Below, in pieces: positions 43,004-51,495 of a stretch of 64,000 bases of DNA. Under the pieces are notes generated by a model that searched no databases, was not told the origin of the DNA, and saw only the letters and a list, made by a program, of their open reading frames with translations. This DNA is from Shewanella canadensis (GTDB taxonomy: Bacteria; Pseudomonadota; Gammaproteobacteria; Enterobacterales; Shewanellaceae). Position 1 is the stretch's first letter. The number at the start of each line of letters is the position of its first letter. The stretch covers positions 310,001 through 374,000 of the forward strand of contig NZ_RXNU01000002.1 of assembly GCF_003966225.1 (NCBI RefSeq), written 5' to 3'. A program made the position numbers and the translations under genes.

Positions 43004-43864
43004 TTAGTTATTCGCACACCTGAAGCCAATGGAACCATAGATCCCTGCACCACTGATTGGCGCTTTGATATTACGAAAAGAGCTGCGTAGATTTAGTGCC
43101 GTCTCATCCCATGAGCCCCCCCTCACCACCTTACGGGGGGTGCGTTTCTGATCCGCAAGGTTCCCTTGGACATATTGTGCTATACCATCTTTCGCATACC
43201 AGTTCATGGTCCACTCTCCGACATTACCATGCATATCGAATAGGCCAAATGCATTGGCAGGTCTTGAACCTATCGGCCAGGTACGGTCCTCACCACAACC
43301 ATCGGGTTCACCTGCTACGGAGCCCATGGTTTTACCATCATCCAAAATGGCTTGCTTACAGCTAACGGCATCTCCCCAAGGATATCGCGTTAAACTCGAT
43401 GCACGAGCCGCCTTCTCCCACTCCGCCTCATAAGGCAGACGCTGGCCTCGCCATTGGCAAAAGGCCTGAGCCTGCGACCAATCGACGCAATTGATGGGAT
43501 GATTATCCCGCCCATTAGCCCCTAAGTTACAGTATTGATTACGGTCATGATCTTTAGGTCTTTTGCACTTCCCCGCATCCAGACAGGCTTGATATTCACT
43601 GACCATAACTTCATGAGTATCTATGTAAAATGCAGGCACAAAAACGGAGACGCCACCGGGTTTACCTTCATCGGACTCACAGTCATCATCTTGGAATGAA
43701 CACCCCATCTGAAATGACGATCCTGGCACAAAAACACCCGATTTCTGCTTAGCTGAGTCGGCGAAAACCGATGAACTCACTAAGAGTGCGAGCAGGCTTA
43801 ATTGCGACACGATTAATCGCGATAACACTGGCAGTGGTAAGTGAGATAATTTCAAACCAGACAT
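43004..43864 (-). CDS. Exported formylglycine-generating-enzyme-like (SUMF1) protein
   Basis: A 286-residue protein. The ATG at 43864 has AAGGA 7 nt upstream; an earlier in-frame ATG (43942) has none. Signal peptide to about residue 36 (VFA-DSA). The mature part is a SUMF1/FGE-sulfatase domain with GSSFQMGCSFQDDDC, PVNCVDWSQAQAFCQWRGQRLP-like block (split), GNVGEWTMNWY, VVRGGSWDE and terminal GSIGFRCANN. True FGEs convert a sulfatase cysteine to formylglycine; many bacterial relatives do other things. No sulfatase is nearby, so activity is uncertain. Confidence 0.87.
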   Translation of the reverse strand: MSGLKLSHLPLPVLSRLIVSQLSLLALLVSSSVFADSAKQKSGVFVPGSSFQMGCSFQDDDCESDEGKPGGVSVFVPAFYIDTHEVMVSEYQACLDAGKCKRPKDHDRNQYCNLGANGRDNHPINCVDWSQAQAFCQWRGQRLPYEAEWEKAARASSLTRYPWGDAVSCKQAILDDGKTMGSVAGEPDGCGEDRTWPIGSRPANAFGLFDMHGNVGEWTMNWYAKDGIAQYVQGNLADQKRTPRKVVRGGSWDETALNLRSSFRNIKAPISGAGIYGSIGFRCANN

Positions 43865-44074
43865 AACATCTTCCTTATGTAATTTCTGTAAACGGCCCTT
43901 CCTCATTGAAGCGCTCAATGGGCTGTTCAATTCAATGTTCAATTAAGAGTTCAATAAACAGCCGCAGTCATTATGAGACCTTACTCCCCTTAAGTTCCTT
44001 TCACTATAAAGTTAACTGTTTAAAATAAATACTACCAAGATAAGAATTAACTCATGTAAACTGATCGACCTACT

Positions 44075-44093
44075 AAAAATAATAATCATTAGC
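44075..44093 (+). promoter_or_regulatory. Fur box upstream of the MFS transporter
   Basis: AAAAATAATAATCATTAGC matches 15 of 19 consensus Fur-box positions and ends 13 bp before the ATG of the transporter gene. This predicts repression by Fur under iron-rich conditions. Confidence 0.75.
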
Positions 44094-44106
44094 ATGGAAC
44101 GACACT

Positions 44107-45297
44107 ATGAGTAAAAGCCCGAAAAAACTCCTTCTCTGGATGACTTTCATCATGTCTCTGGTGTTTTCGGTATGGCAGGTACTGTTAAATAATTTCGTTA
44201 TCGAACAGGCACAATTCACAGGTGCCGAAATTGGCGTGCTCCAGAGTTTACGAGAAGTTCCGGGCTTTCTCGCCTTCACCGCCATCTTCATTCTTCTGCT
44301 TATCCGCGAACAAGCATTTGCGTTACTCTCGCTCGCCCTATTATGTGTCGGCGTCGCGATCACAGGCTTTTTTCCACAGGTCTTAGGCCTCTACCTGACA
44401 ACCATATTGATGTCTGTGGGATTTCATTACTTCGAAACCATCAACCAGTCCCTGACACTACAATGGGTGGATAAGAAGGAGACTGCCGGCTTTCTGGGTA
44501 AAGCACTGGCATGGCGCTCTGCAGCGGCGCTGTCAGGCTATGCCAGCATCTGGCTAATCATGAGCTGGCTTAAACTGGATTATGTGTGGATGTACGCCCT
44601 GATAGGCTGTTTGGGCCTCTTGATGGTGATCACTATTACTGTGTATTTTCCCAAATTTGAGGTAGGAGAACCCCAGCATAAGAAGATACTTCTCAGAAAA
44701 AAATATTGGCTCTATTACCTGCTGACTTTTTTCTCCGGGGCAAGACGCCAAATATTTATGGTGTTTGCCGGTTTTATGATGGTTGAAAAATTTGGCTATA
44801 GTGTGAGTGAAATTACCACATTGTTTCTCATCAACTATGTCATTAACCTACTGTTTGCTCCAGCTATCGGTCGCTTCATCGGTCGAATTGGCGAGCGAAG
44901 AGCGCTGACGATTGAGTATCTTGGACTGATCATCATCTTTGTCAGCTATGCACTGGTTGAACACCCTGAAATGGCGGCCGCACTCTATGTTATCGACCAT
45001 CTGTTATTTGCGATGGCCATAGCGATCAAAACCTATTTCCAAAAGATTGCCGATAGCAAAGATATTGCCGCCACTATGTCAGTTAGCTTTACGATTAACC
45101 ACATCGCCGCCGTCGTGATCCCGGCCCTGCTGGGACTGCTTTGGTTATACTCACCTCAAGCGGTATTCTGCATAGGAGCGGGCTTCGCAGTCTGCTCGCT
45201 GCTTCTGGCCAGGAATATTCCAACGACGCCAACTCAGGGAAATGAAGTGAATTGGTCATGGAGCCCAAAAAAAACAGCACACAGAGTGAAGCTATGA
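44107..45297 (+). CDS. MFS transporter, probably iron-regulated
   Basis: A 396-residue major facilitator with about twelve membrane helices in two six-helix halves. The loop GRFIGRIGERRALTIEYLG after the seventh or eighth helix is the MFS signature type. A strong Fur box lies directly before the gene, so it is likely made under iron starvation and may move a siderophore or related compound. It has no biosynthetic or receptor gene next to it, so the substrate is open. Confidence 0.82.
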   Translation: MSKSPKKLLLWMTFIMSLVFSVWQVLLNNFVIEQAQFTGAEIGVLQSLREVPGFLAFTAIFILLLIREQAFALLSLALLCVGVAITGFFPQVLGLYLTTILMSVGFHYFETINQSLTLQWVDKKETAGFLGKALAWRSAAALSGYASIWLIMSWLKLDYVWMYALIGCLGLLMVITITVYFPKFEVGEPQHKKILLRKKYWLYYLLTFFSGARRQIFMVFAGFMMVEKFGYSVSEITTLFLINYVINLLFAPAIGRFIGRIGERRALTIEYLGLIIIFVSYALVEHPEMAAALYVIDHLLFAMAIAIKTYFQKIADSKDIAATMSVSFTINHIAAVVIPALLGLLWLYSPQAVFCIGAGFAVCSLLLARNIPTTPTQGNEVNWSWSPKKTAHRVKL

Positions 45298-45357
45298 GCC
45301 AATTTGGTTAAGATAGCGAGTATAATATTCGTTCGATAACATCCCCGTGGGTAGAGC

Positions 45358-46191
45358 ATGGTTGAATTAGCAAGGATCAATGAGGCAAAGGCTGCACAGT
45401 CTGATGTGTCGGCCCGAAAAAAAGCGCTGCTATTGGGCCGCCAGTTAGGGTTAAGTAGTGAAGAGGGCTATCGCCCCAGCAGCGCCTCTGTTGCCGAACG
45501 GGCAGCCTTTCGTCAGCAAAAAGTATCCAGCCAGTACCAAGCTAATTTAGAAACGATTTATGCGATAGCACTCAGCAATACGCCTTCCGATGTAACCGGG
45601 GTCGACCTGGATCCGGACTGGGCACACCAATTTTTTAAAATCGCCGAGCAGATCCATAACCGCAAGATGCAGGAGTTATGGGGACGAATACTGGCCAATG
45701 AAATAACCACCCCAGGTAACTTTAGTTTAAGGACCTTATCGACCCTAAAGCAGTTAACCCATAAAGAAGCTCAGATATTTGAAAAAGCCTTGGGTATGGC
45801 GGTAAAGGTCAATAATGAATCACGCCTAAAGCTAATCATAGGCTATCGATACACTGGCGGTTTTGGGCAAATATTCAGAAAATCATCACCTATCAATATC
45901 GGTCTGTCCAATTTTGGCCTGCCCTACTCCAATATTCTGACCTTAGTCGATGCAGGTATTCTGCACCGAGGCGAGTTCGAGACCGGACTATTAAACAGCA
46001 AAACTCCCATGAGCTTCACCTTGCTCGATGAAAAAATGAAGTTAACCCCTAAGAGCGGTCATCTGCTGTTTAATTATTATCGATTAACGCCTATCGGTGA
46101 CGAGTTAACTCAACTCATACACCCCAAGGCTGACACTGAATACGTAAAAGTCTTCAAAGCACTATTTTCAAAAGATTTTAAGATTGAGTGA
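45358..46191 (+). CDS. TIGR03899/DUF2806-like protein of unknown function
   Basis: A 277-residue cytoplasmic protein. The middle block DLDPDWAHQFFKIAEQIHNRKMQELWGRILANE (split, ~84-115) matches the DUF2806-type pattern found in TIGR03899 proteins: a helical module followed by a small C-terminal domain ending LTPIGDELTQLI. No catalytic motif is evident. It stands alone between an MFS gene and a hairpin/REP region. The function is unknown. Confidence 0.65.
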   Translation: MVELARINEAKAAQSDVSARKKALLLGRQLGLSSEEGYRPSSASVAERAAFRQQKVSSQYQANLETIYAIALSNTPSDVTGVDLDPDWAHQFFKIAEQIHNRKMQELWGRILANEITTPGNFSLRTLSTLKQLTHKEAQIFEKALGMAVKVNNESRLKLIIGYRYTGGFGQIFRKSSPINIGLSNFGLPYSNILTLVDAGILHRGEFETGLLNSKTPMSFTLLDEKMKLTPKSGHLLFNYYRLTPIGDELTQLIHPKADTEYVKVFKALFSKDFKIE

Positions 46192-46243
46192 GAACGAGTT
46201 AAAGGCAGGGAAAGACAGTTTTAAGTTTTAAGTTACGAGGGAG

Positions 46244-46264
46244 AAGCCTTAAACCGTAAGGCTT
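46244..46264 (+). terminator. Hairpin after the TIGR03899-like gene
   Basis: AAGCCTTA-AACCG-TAAGGCTT, an 8-bp perfect stem about 50 bp past the stop, with no clear T-run. Possible terminator between two convergent genes. Confidence 0.45.
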
Positions 46265-46306
46265 AAAGGCGACAAGCCCAGAGTTAAAGGTTTAAATCCC
46301 AAAACA

Positions 46307-46329
46307 TTCGCGGCTAAAGCCACTCCTAC
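46307..46329 (-). repeat. REP-like palindromic element
   Basis: A one-base variant of the 23-base REP-like sequence (AAAGCCACTCC instead of AAAGCCGCTCC) located 18 bp past the stop of the siroheme methyltransferase gene. Confidence 0.8.
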
Positions 46330-46346
46330 ATGGAAAATCTCACAAA

Positions 46347-47156
46347 TCATAGCTCATAACTGATGGCCCTAGACTCGCTATGAGCTTGGGGGGTAAACCA
46401 GTTAAGCGTATCGGCAAGCTGAACCACCTCGCCGATAATCATCAAGGCAGGCATCTTCAATTCAGGATCTGCCGCGAGTTGTTCCAGCTCTCCCAGCTTA
46501 CCGATAAAACGGCGTTGCTCGGATGTTGTCGCCTTAGAGACGATGGCTACCGGGGTCTGCGCACTTCGCCCTGCATCGATAAGCCCTTGGCTGATAACCC
46601 CCGCATTGAGGATCCCCATATAGATAACTAAGGTGTTATTGGGGTTGGCATAGTTTGTCCAGTTCATCGGTCGGCTGCCCAACTGACAATGTCCCGTGAT
46701 AAAGGTTACGCCCTGAGCATAATCTCTGTGGGTCAGGGGAATACCCGCGTAGGATGAGGTGCCACTGGCCGCGGTAATACCCGGTACAACTTCAAACTCC
46801 AACCCGGCTTCAACTAAGCTTTGCAACTCCTCTCCGCCACGGCCAAAGATAAACGGGTCTCCGCCTTTTAAGCGCACCACATTCTTACGGGTAAATCCTT
46901 TAGTCACCAGAAGTTGGTTTATCTCATCTTGATTGGCGCTATGTTTACCGGCTCGTTTACCGACGGCAATTTTTTCAGCATCAAAGGGAACGAGTGACAT
47001 GATCTCTTCACTGACCAGTGCATCGTAGAGAACGACATCTGCACTCTTTAGGATCCGGTAAGCCTTAAGTGTCAGCAATTCGACATCTCCCGGCCCTGCA
47101 CCTACCAGCCAAACTTTTCCACCCGCTCTCTGACCCGGTAAAGTTACAATTTCCAT
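46347..47156 (-). CDS. cobA: Uroporphyrinogen-III C-methyltransferase (siroheme synthesis)
   Basis: A 269-residue SAM-dependent methyltransferase that makes precorrin-2 from uroporphyrinogen III. The blocks VWLVGAGPGDVELLTLKA, VRLKGGDPFIFGRGGEE, VVPGITAASGTSSYAGIPLTHRD (split) and TPVAIVSKATT are diagnostic. It is a single-function protein, without the CysG dehydrogenase/chelatase half. The ATG at 47156 is chosen, with GGGG upstream; 47171 is also open. Its product is needed for the siroheme of CysI, whose operon lies 9 kb away. Confidence 0.93.
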   Translation of the reverse strand: MEIVTLPGQRAGGKVWLVGAGPGDVELLTLKAYRILKSADVVLYDALVSEEIMSLVPFDAEKIAVGKRAGKHSANQDEINQLLVTKGFTRKNVVRLKGGDPFIFGRGGEELQSLVEAGLEFEVVPGITAASGTSSYAGIPLTHRDYAQGVTFITGHCQLGSRPMNWTNYANPNNTLVIYMGILNAGVISQGLIDAGRSAQTPVAIVSKATTSEQRRFIGKLGELEQLAADPELKMPALMIIGEVVQLADTLNWFTPQAHSESRAISYEL

Positions 47157-47171
47157 CTCACAGCCCCACAT

Positions 47172-48108
47172 ACTATTGAATACAGTGAAATATAACGGCC
47201 AGCTTATAACTTAATAAATAGTTAAAAGTTAATATTTATAACTTATAGTTATTAGGGCGATTCTGTTCCAATGATATGACCTCAAAACAAAGCGTTTACT
47301 GAGTGCCAATATCAAGACTGACTTATTAACCATTAAAAAACAGTAGCTTGGATTGTCCAATAATTTAAAGCAGCGAAACAATTAAATGACAAGAATATTA
47401 CCCCTCTCGACTTTGACACTAACTTATCTCAAATAATTCTAATCGAAAGGCTGAGGTAGCCGGATCCAAACAATCTTTACTCAGCATTTATACCAATCTG
47501 TATAAGAAAGTGATCTACTCAGAGTTTTTTTGGCAAACTAATTCAAGGCGAATGGATGAAGGAATGGTGCTCCCTTCTGAAGTCATTCAACGCAGAAGTT
47601 GGCAGCCAAAAACACTCCTGAAAGGCGAGTTTTAGCGCTTCCTATGCCGTGTTAACGAGCTTAAACGTAGAATAACTATGTTCTTCACTCGTTGCCTTGC
47701 CTAGAAAGCGCTAAATTCTCGCTGAGCGATTACATCTTTATACCGATTGGTATTATTGGCAGCGAATAGAGCCTGATGGCAGCGAAGGGCGCCGGATAGA
47801 TGATGGCATTAATCTCCAATCCATCTGAAAATGTCAGGCTGTAAACCCAACTCATCGGGCAGTACAAAACCAACGATAAATCCAATATATCAATGAGATA
47901 CAAAGAGCCAGCTATCCGCCAAACGCCATAACTTGATGAATGAAAGGGTTATGAATAAAGCCAGATAGACTACAATTGAGATACATAAGCTGAGTATTCA
48001 TCACCCATCTTGTGTATCACATCCACTTTTTTTGAATCGGTTTTTGGGTCTGTTTTATCTGAAGCTTCTCGCAGATAGCGCGCTGAAGTATACATATCAA
48101 GGAGTGAT
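47172..48108. other. Long intergenic region carrying a MITE-like element
   Basis: About 940 bp without a convincing gene. The main content is a 265-bp MITE-like element (47489-47754). The AT-rich part before it holds the methyltransferase promoter. The part after it (47755-48108) shows no recognised motif apart from the next gene's AAGGAG site. Confidence 0.6.
47489..47754 (+). mobile_element. MITE-like element, copy A
   Basis: A 265-bp non-coding element with imperfect ~35-bp terminal inverted repeats starting TACCAATC and ending GATTGGTA, flanked by TTA on both sides. A second copy at 62729-62995 in the opposite orientation is nearly identical along its length. Conserved inner words include GCGAATGGATGA, CATTCAACGCAGAAGT and CTCGTTGCCTTGCCT. 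No transposase is encoded. Confidence 0.85.
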
Positions 48109-49653
48109 ATGAAGTTTGGATTTAAAGAGATAGTAAATACATTTGGCTTATGTTTACTGATAAGTACACTGCAGTTGGCGCATTTAACCCTCACCTCCAC
48201 AGAATACAGGGTGAATCTGCGTCATGGTGAAATGCGCCACGATCTCCATATATTAGTTGATGAGATCAGGCAATATTCGGCATTTTCTGGCCTGGATAGC
48301 TCACGGCTGGAAAACATTGAGCGGGCAGTAGACTCTATTATTTATCGCTACCCCATCAATATTACCAGCGACAAATTCAAAGCCGAAGTAATAAAACTCA
48401 TCGCCATGCTCGATGACCCGGGCGCAAACATCACCACGCATTTACAAGCTTCAGGCATCCTACCGTTACGGTTGAGACCCATGGGGGATACCTGGCTCGC
48501 GCTGAACGAGGACGAGCAACTGTTAGACCCGGAACATCCCTACATTACTCATATCGATGGAATTCCACTTTCTCGCTGGATAGATATCAGTTTACGTTTT
48601 ATTCCGCGCTCCCTGAGGCTAAGTACTTCTCAGCAGACACAATGGCTTTCGCAACTGAACATGCTAAGAGCCGAGATGGGACTCACCGTTACCGATAAAG
48701 TCAGGCTCACCCTGACTGATAACCGAGATTCGAACATACAGCTGATATTAGCTGTGCAGACAGACTCCCCGCTAAAAGATGCACTCATCCTCAAAGACCC
48801 ACTCGATATTGAAAGCCACGCCGCCCTGATTAGCATTACAGATTTAACCCGGTTTGAAACCAACCCCTTGGCGCTTAAGGAGTTACAACTTGCCTTTACT
48901 CACCCGTTAACCATCCTGGACTTAAGAGAGGTTACCGGAAACAGTGACAGGCTATTGAGGCTACTGGTAAGTGAGTTTGCAGGACCAGAGCAATTTAGTG
49001 GGAGTGATGAAGGCGATAGATACCTGATGGCGTTATCACAATATCGGCGCTCGACGGACTTTAAGGGCGATCTGCTCAGGCCGCTTAACTTTCTTCCTTT
49101 CGATGAGTTTAATTTCTTCGAGCAGCTTCAGTTTTCAGATATCAGCCACACGATAAACAATGAAAATGCAGCCCGTTTTGGGCACTGGTATGCCAGACGC
49201 TCTCCCGCAGTGGAAAAATTAAACACTAATGAAAATAAGGCTCATCGTCTCGCACTTTTAATCGGTCCCGAATGTCGGCAAGAGTGCGAATGGATAGCTT
49301 ACGTAGCGAAGTCTTTGCCCAGAGTGACACTTATTGGAGAGAAGACCTCCGGAGACTTAGGCAAACGATACGGTTTCAGGTTACCCCAGAGCAATATCGA
49401 GGTAAGAGTCACTGCAAGTATTGCCTACAGCGCAAAAGGACAATTATTATCGGGTATGGGTACCCACCCGGATATCAGGCTACCAATCAATGAAACCATT
49501 CACTGGCAAGGTTTAGTCACTCTACTCTCACACGAGAGAAGGCCCGGTGAAAATAATCAAGCTGCTGTACCTGAACTATCGCTCAAACGAGTGGAAACAG
49601 CCGATTCGAAAAACTCAGCACCCATCGATTTATGGAGGCAAAGCTCCCCTTAA
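48109..49653 (+). CDS. Exported S41 peptidase-like protein lacking the catalytic serine
   Basis: A 514-residue protein with an N-terminal hydrophobic segment (~10-28). The N-terminal helical region (~35-110) and the C-terminal fold resemble S41 (C-terminal processing/tail-specific) peptidases: LTILDLREVTGN at ~266-277 and IAYVAKSLPRVTLIGEKTSGDLG at ~395-417. Where S41 enzymes have S-A-x-E, this protein reads CRQECE (389-394), with no serine in place. It may be inactive, or use a cysteine. AAGGAG lies before the ATG. It is followed by unrelated small genes. Confidence 0.65.
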   Translation: MKFGFKEIVNTFGLCLLISTLQLAHLTLTSTEYRVNLRHGEMRHDLHILVDEIRQYSAFSGLDSSRLENIERAVDSIIYRYPINITSDKFKAEVIKLIAMLDDPGANITTHLQASGILPLRLRPMGDTWLALNEDEQLLDPEHPYITHIDGIPLSRWIDISLRFIPRSLRLSTSQQTQWLSQLNMLRAEMGLTVTDKVRLTLTDNRDSNIQLILAVQTDSPLKDALILKDPLDIESHAALISITDLTRFETNPLALKELQLAFTHPLTILDLREVTGNSDRLLRLLVSEFAGPEQFSGSDEGDRYLMALSQYRRSTDFKGDLLRPLNFLPFDEFNFFEQLQFSDISHTINNENAARFGHWYARRSPAVEKLNTNENKAHRLALLIGPECRQECEWIAYVAKSLPRVTLIGEKTSGDLGKRYGFRLPQSNIEVRVTASIAYSAKGQLLSGMGTHPDIRLPINETIHWQGLVTLLSHERRPGENNQAAVPELSLKRVETADSKNSAPIDLWRQSSP

Positions 49654-49781
49654 TATTAATTAACGAGCGTCGGCCCTCTCTCAAAACACACGATGAGAAA
49701 GCCAGATATCAATTCAGGCAATGCTTCTGTTAATATTAGTTAAAACAGCCCTTAACTATGAGTACCTCAGGAGCAACCTAG

Positions 49782-50129
49782 ATGTCCAATAAGGCCAAGC
49801 ACCTGTTAACGGCAGATACCTTTAACCGCGGGGCACTGCGCATGACAGTCGCCTTGCTTCGTGGAGTCAATCCCAGATTGGCACTTAGCGTACAAAATCA
49901 GATGAGTGGGCCCCTTAATCCTCAATCGGATGCCAACCCAAGCCCTAAAGATAATTTCAGGTTAACGCTTAAGCCGATAGAAGTCAGGCATGTCGTCGAA
50001 ACACTCAAGGCGAAGGGGGAGCATCCTAATGCAGACCCGGGCACAGAGATGCTTATCAAGGCACTGATCATTGACTGGGTAAACTATGCAAACTACCTCA
50101 TTGAGCTAGAAAATAATCAAAATGCATAG
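49782..50129 (+). CDS. Hypothetical protein
   Basis: A 115-residue protein with no signal or membrane segment. The N-terminus is basic (KAKHLLTADTFNRGALRMTVALLRG). The C-terminal half is helical and acidic (HVVETLKAKGEHPNADPGTEMLIKALIIDWVNYANYLIELE). No family was recognised. CAGGAGC precedes the ATG. The next gene begins 17 bp after its stop, so the two are probably co-transcribed. Confidence 0.6.
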   Translation: MSNKAKHLLTADTFNRGALRMTVALLRGVNPRLALSVQNQMSGPLNPQSDANPSPKDNFRLTLKPIEVRHVVETLKAKGEHPNADPGTEMLIKALIIDWVNYANYLIELENNQNA

Positions 50130-50146
50130 TAGAGTAAATATTAGCA

Positions 50147-50605
50147 ATGGCGAATGTGAGACACTCGGCTTCTGCGGAAAGCTTGTCGCCTCAAAAAATA
50201 ATAAAACAGATAATGGAATATAAAATGAGTAGTCCAATCGGTGGCTTCTATCTGAATGCGCAGTACAGAAAGAAGGCTGAAAAATTTGAATTGTCGAGCA
50301 AGCCTAAATTAAATATCGCCATAGAGCTGCGGCTCGATGACTGCATCATCCTCAATGACTCCCAAATAAGTTTAGCCGACTTAGAGTGCCAATTCTCAAC
50401 TTCTCAGGTAGCAATATATCTTCACCCAACGGTCGCTACCACTGGTATGATACGGCTCGATTGTTCAATAAAAATTGAACATCAAGATGACGATATAGCG
50501 CAAACGAAACAACAACTTGTAAATATTGAATCCGGCGAAACTCTTTCGACTCTGGTAGAGGGGAATGAGAGGATCAGATTAAAAACAAGCTGTAACATCT
50601 GTTAG
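50147..50605 (+). CDS. Hypothetical protein
   Basis: A 152-residue protein, possibly beginning later at one of two ATGs (50213 or 50225), since no good ribosome site precedes 50147. The main part alternates strands (LNIAIELRLDDCIILND, VAIYLHPTVATTGMIRLDCSIKIEH) and ends in two close cysteines (KTSCNIC). It follows the 115-residue unknown by 17 bp. No function can be proposed. Confidence 0.55.
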   Translation: MANVRHSASAESLSPQKIIKQIMEYKMSSPIGGFYLNAQYRKKAEKFELSSKPKLNIAIELRLDDCIILNDSQISLADLECQFSTSQVAIYLHPTVATTGMIRLDCSIKIEHQDDDIAQTKQQLVNIESGETLSTLVEGNERIRLKTSCNIC

Positions 50606-50660
50606 CTTTGATTTTTTCAATGTCTTAGTTAAATTGGATTAATGGATTCAGGAGATAGTA

Positions 50661-51191
50661 ATGATTAAACTGACTAAAATACTTATCATGTCTTTGATAC
50701 TGACTTGCTCGGCCTATGTGCAGGCAAGCGATCTCAAGGTCGGAGACAAAGCGCCGGACTTTAAATTACAGTCCACCAACGGTGAATTCTATCAACTCAA
50801 GGATTACTTAGGTAAACAGACATTGGTGCTCGCTTGGTATCCTATGGCCAATACTCATGGATGCACACTCGAATGTCGTTCTCTCGTTCAAAAGGGACAT
50901 TTAATCCGTGAGTACAATGCGGCATATATGATGGCCAGCGTCGACGACTTAGAAGATAACCAGGACTTTGCCAAGAAGCAGAAAGCAGATTTTCCGATGT
51001 TAAGCGATCCGACCAAAGAGACCGCTAAAGCCTATGATGTCCTCAACTTTGTTCGCGTAGCCAGTAGAGTGACATTTTATATCGGTGAAGATGGAACAAT
51101 CTTAAAAATTGACGAAGATATTAACGCCGAAACGGCAGCGGAAGATATTGCAGCAACGTTGAAACAGTTGGGAATTGAAAAACAACAGTAA
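50661..51191 (+). CDS. Periplasmic peroxiredoxin (AhpC/TSA, BCP-like)
   Basis: A 176-residue exported peroxiredoxin. Signal peptide to about residue 22 (VQA-SD). The catalytic loop PMANTHGC (61-68) fits PxxxTxxC with peroxidatic cysteine C68; a second cysteine, C72, lies four residues on, close to the BCP spacing of five, and could be the resolving cysteine. It should reduce peroxides in the periplasm using an exported thiol donor. AGGAG precedes the ATG. It stands alone, followed by a VNTR region. Confidence 0.87.
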   Translation: MIKLTKILIMSLILTCSAYVQASDLKVGDKAPDFKLQSTNGEFYQLKDYLGKQTLVLAWYPMANTHGCTLECRSLVQKGHLIREYNAAYMMASVDDLEDNQDFAKKQKADFPMLSDPTKETAKAYDVLNFVRVASRVTFYIGEDGTILKIDEDINAETAAEDIAATLKQLGIEKQQ

Positions 51192-51270
51192 AGCAGTAAG
51201 AAACTAAGATGACGGTCTACGACCTATCGCTTCGCGGACGGCTTAGCCTATTCGACGGGCTTCGCCCTAA

Positions 51271-51495
51271 CAGCGAAGCGTCATCTTAACTCCACCAGCG
51301 AAGCGTCATCTTAGCTTCACCAGCGCAGCGACATCTCGGCTCCACCAGCGCAGCGTCATTTCAGCTCCACCAGCGCAGCGTCATTTCAGCCCCACCAGCA
51401 CAGCGTCATTTCAGCTCCACCAGCGCAGCGTCATCTCAGCTCCACCGGCGTAGCGTCATCTTAGCTCCACCAGCGCAGCACCATCTTAGCTCTAC
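51271..51495. repeat. 25-bp VNTR, nine units
   Basis: Nine head-to-tail units of 25 bp, consensus CAGCGCAGCGTCATTTCAGC then TCCAC, from 51271 to 51495, with one to four changes per unit. The last unit overlaps the stop codon of the RIO kinase gene. The unit length is not a multiple of three, and there are no spacers, so it is neither coding nor CRISPR. A GGGCTTCGCCC hairpin lies just before it (51258-51268). Confidence 0.93.

Noticed and set aside
46347..47156. Uroporphyrinogen methyltransferase as a corrinoid gene for RdhA
   Set aside because: A lone SUMT fits siroheme synthesis for CysI; no other cobalamin gene is in the window.
47970..48200. 76-codon minus-strand frame
   Set aside because: It overlaps the start of the S41-like gene in antisense and lacks a ribosome site.
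51271..51495. Possible CRISPR array
   Set aside because: The 25-bp units are contiguous with no spacers and no cas genes nearby, so it is a VNTR.
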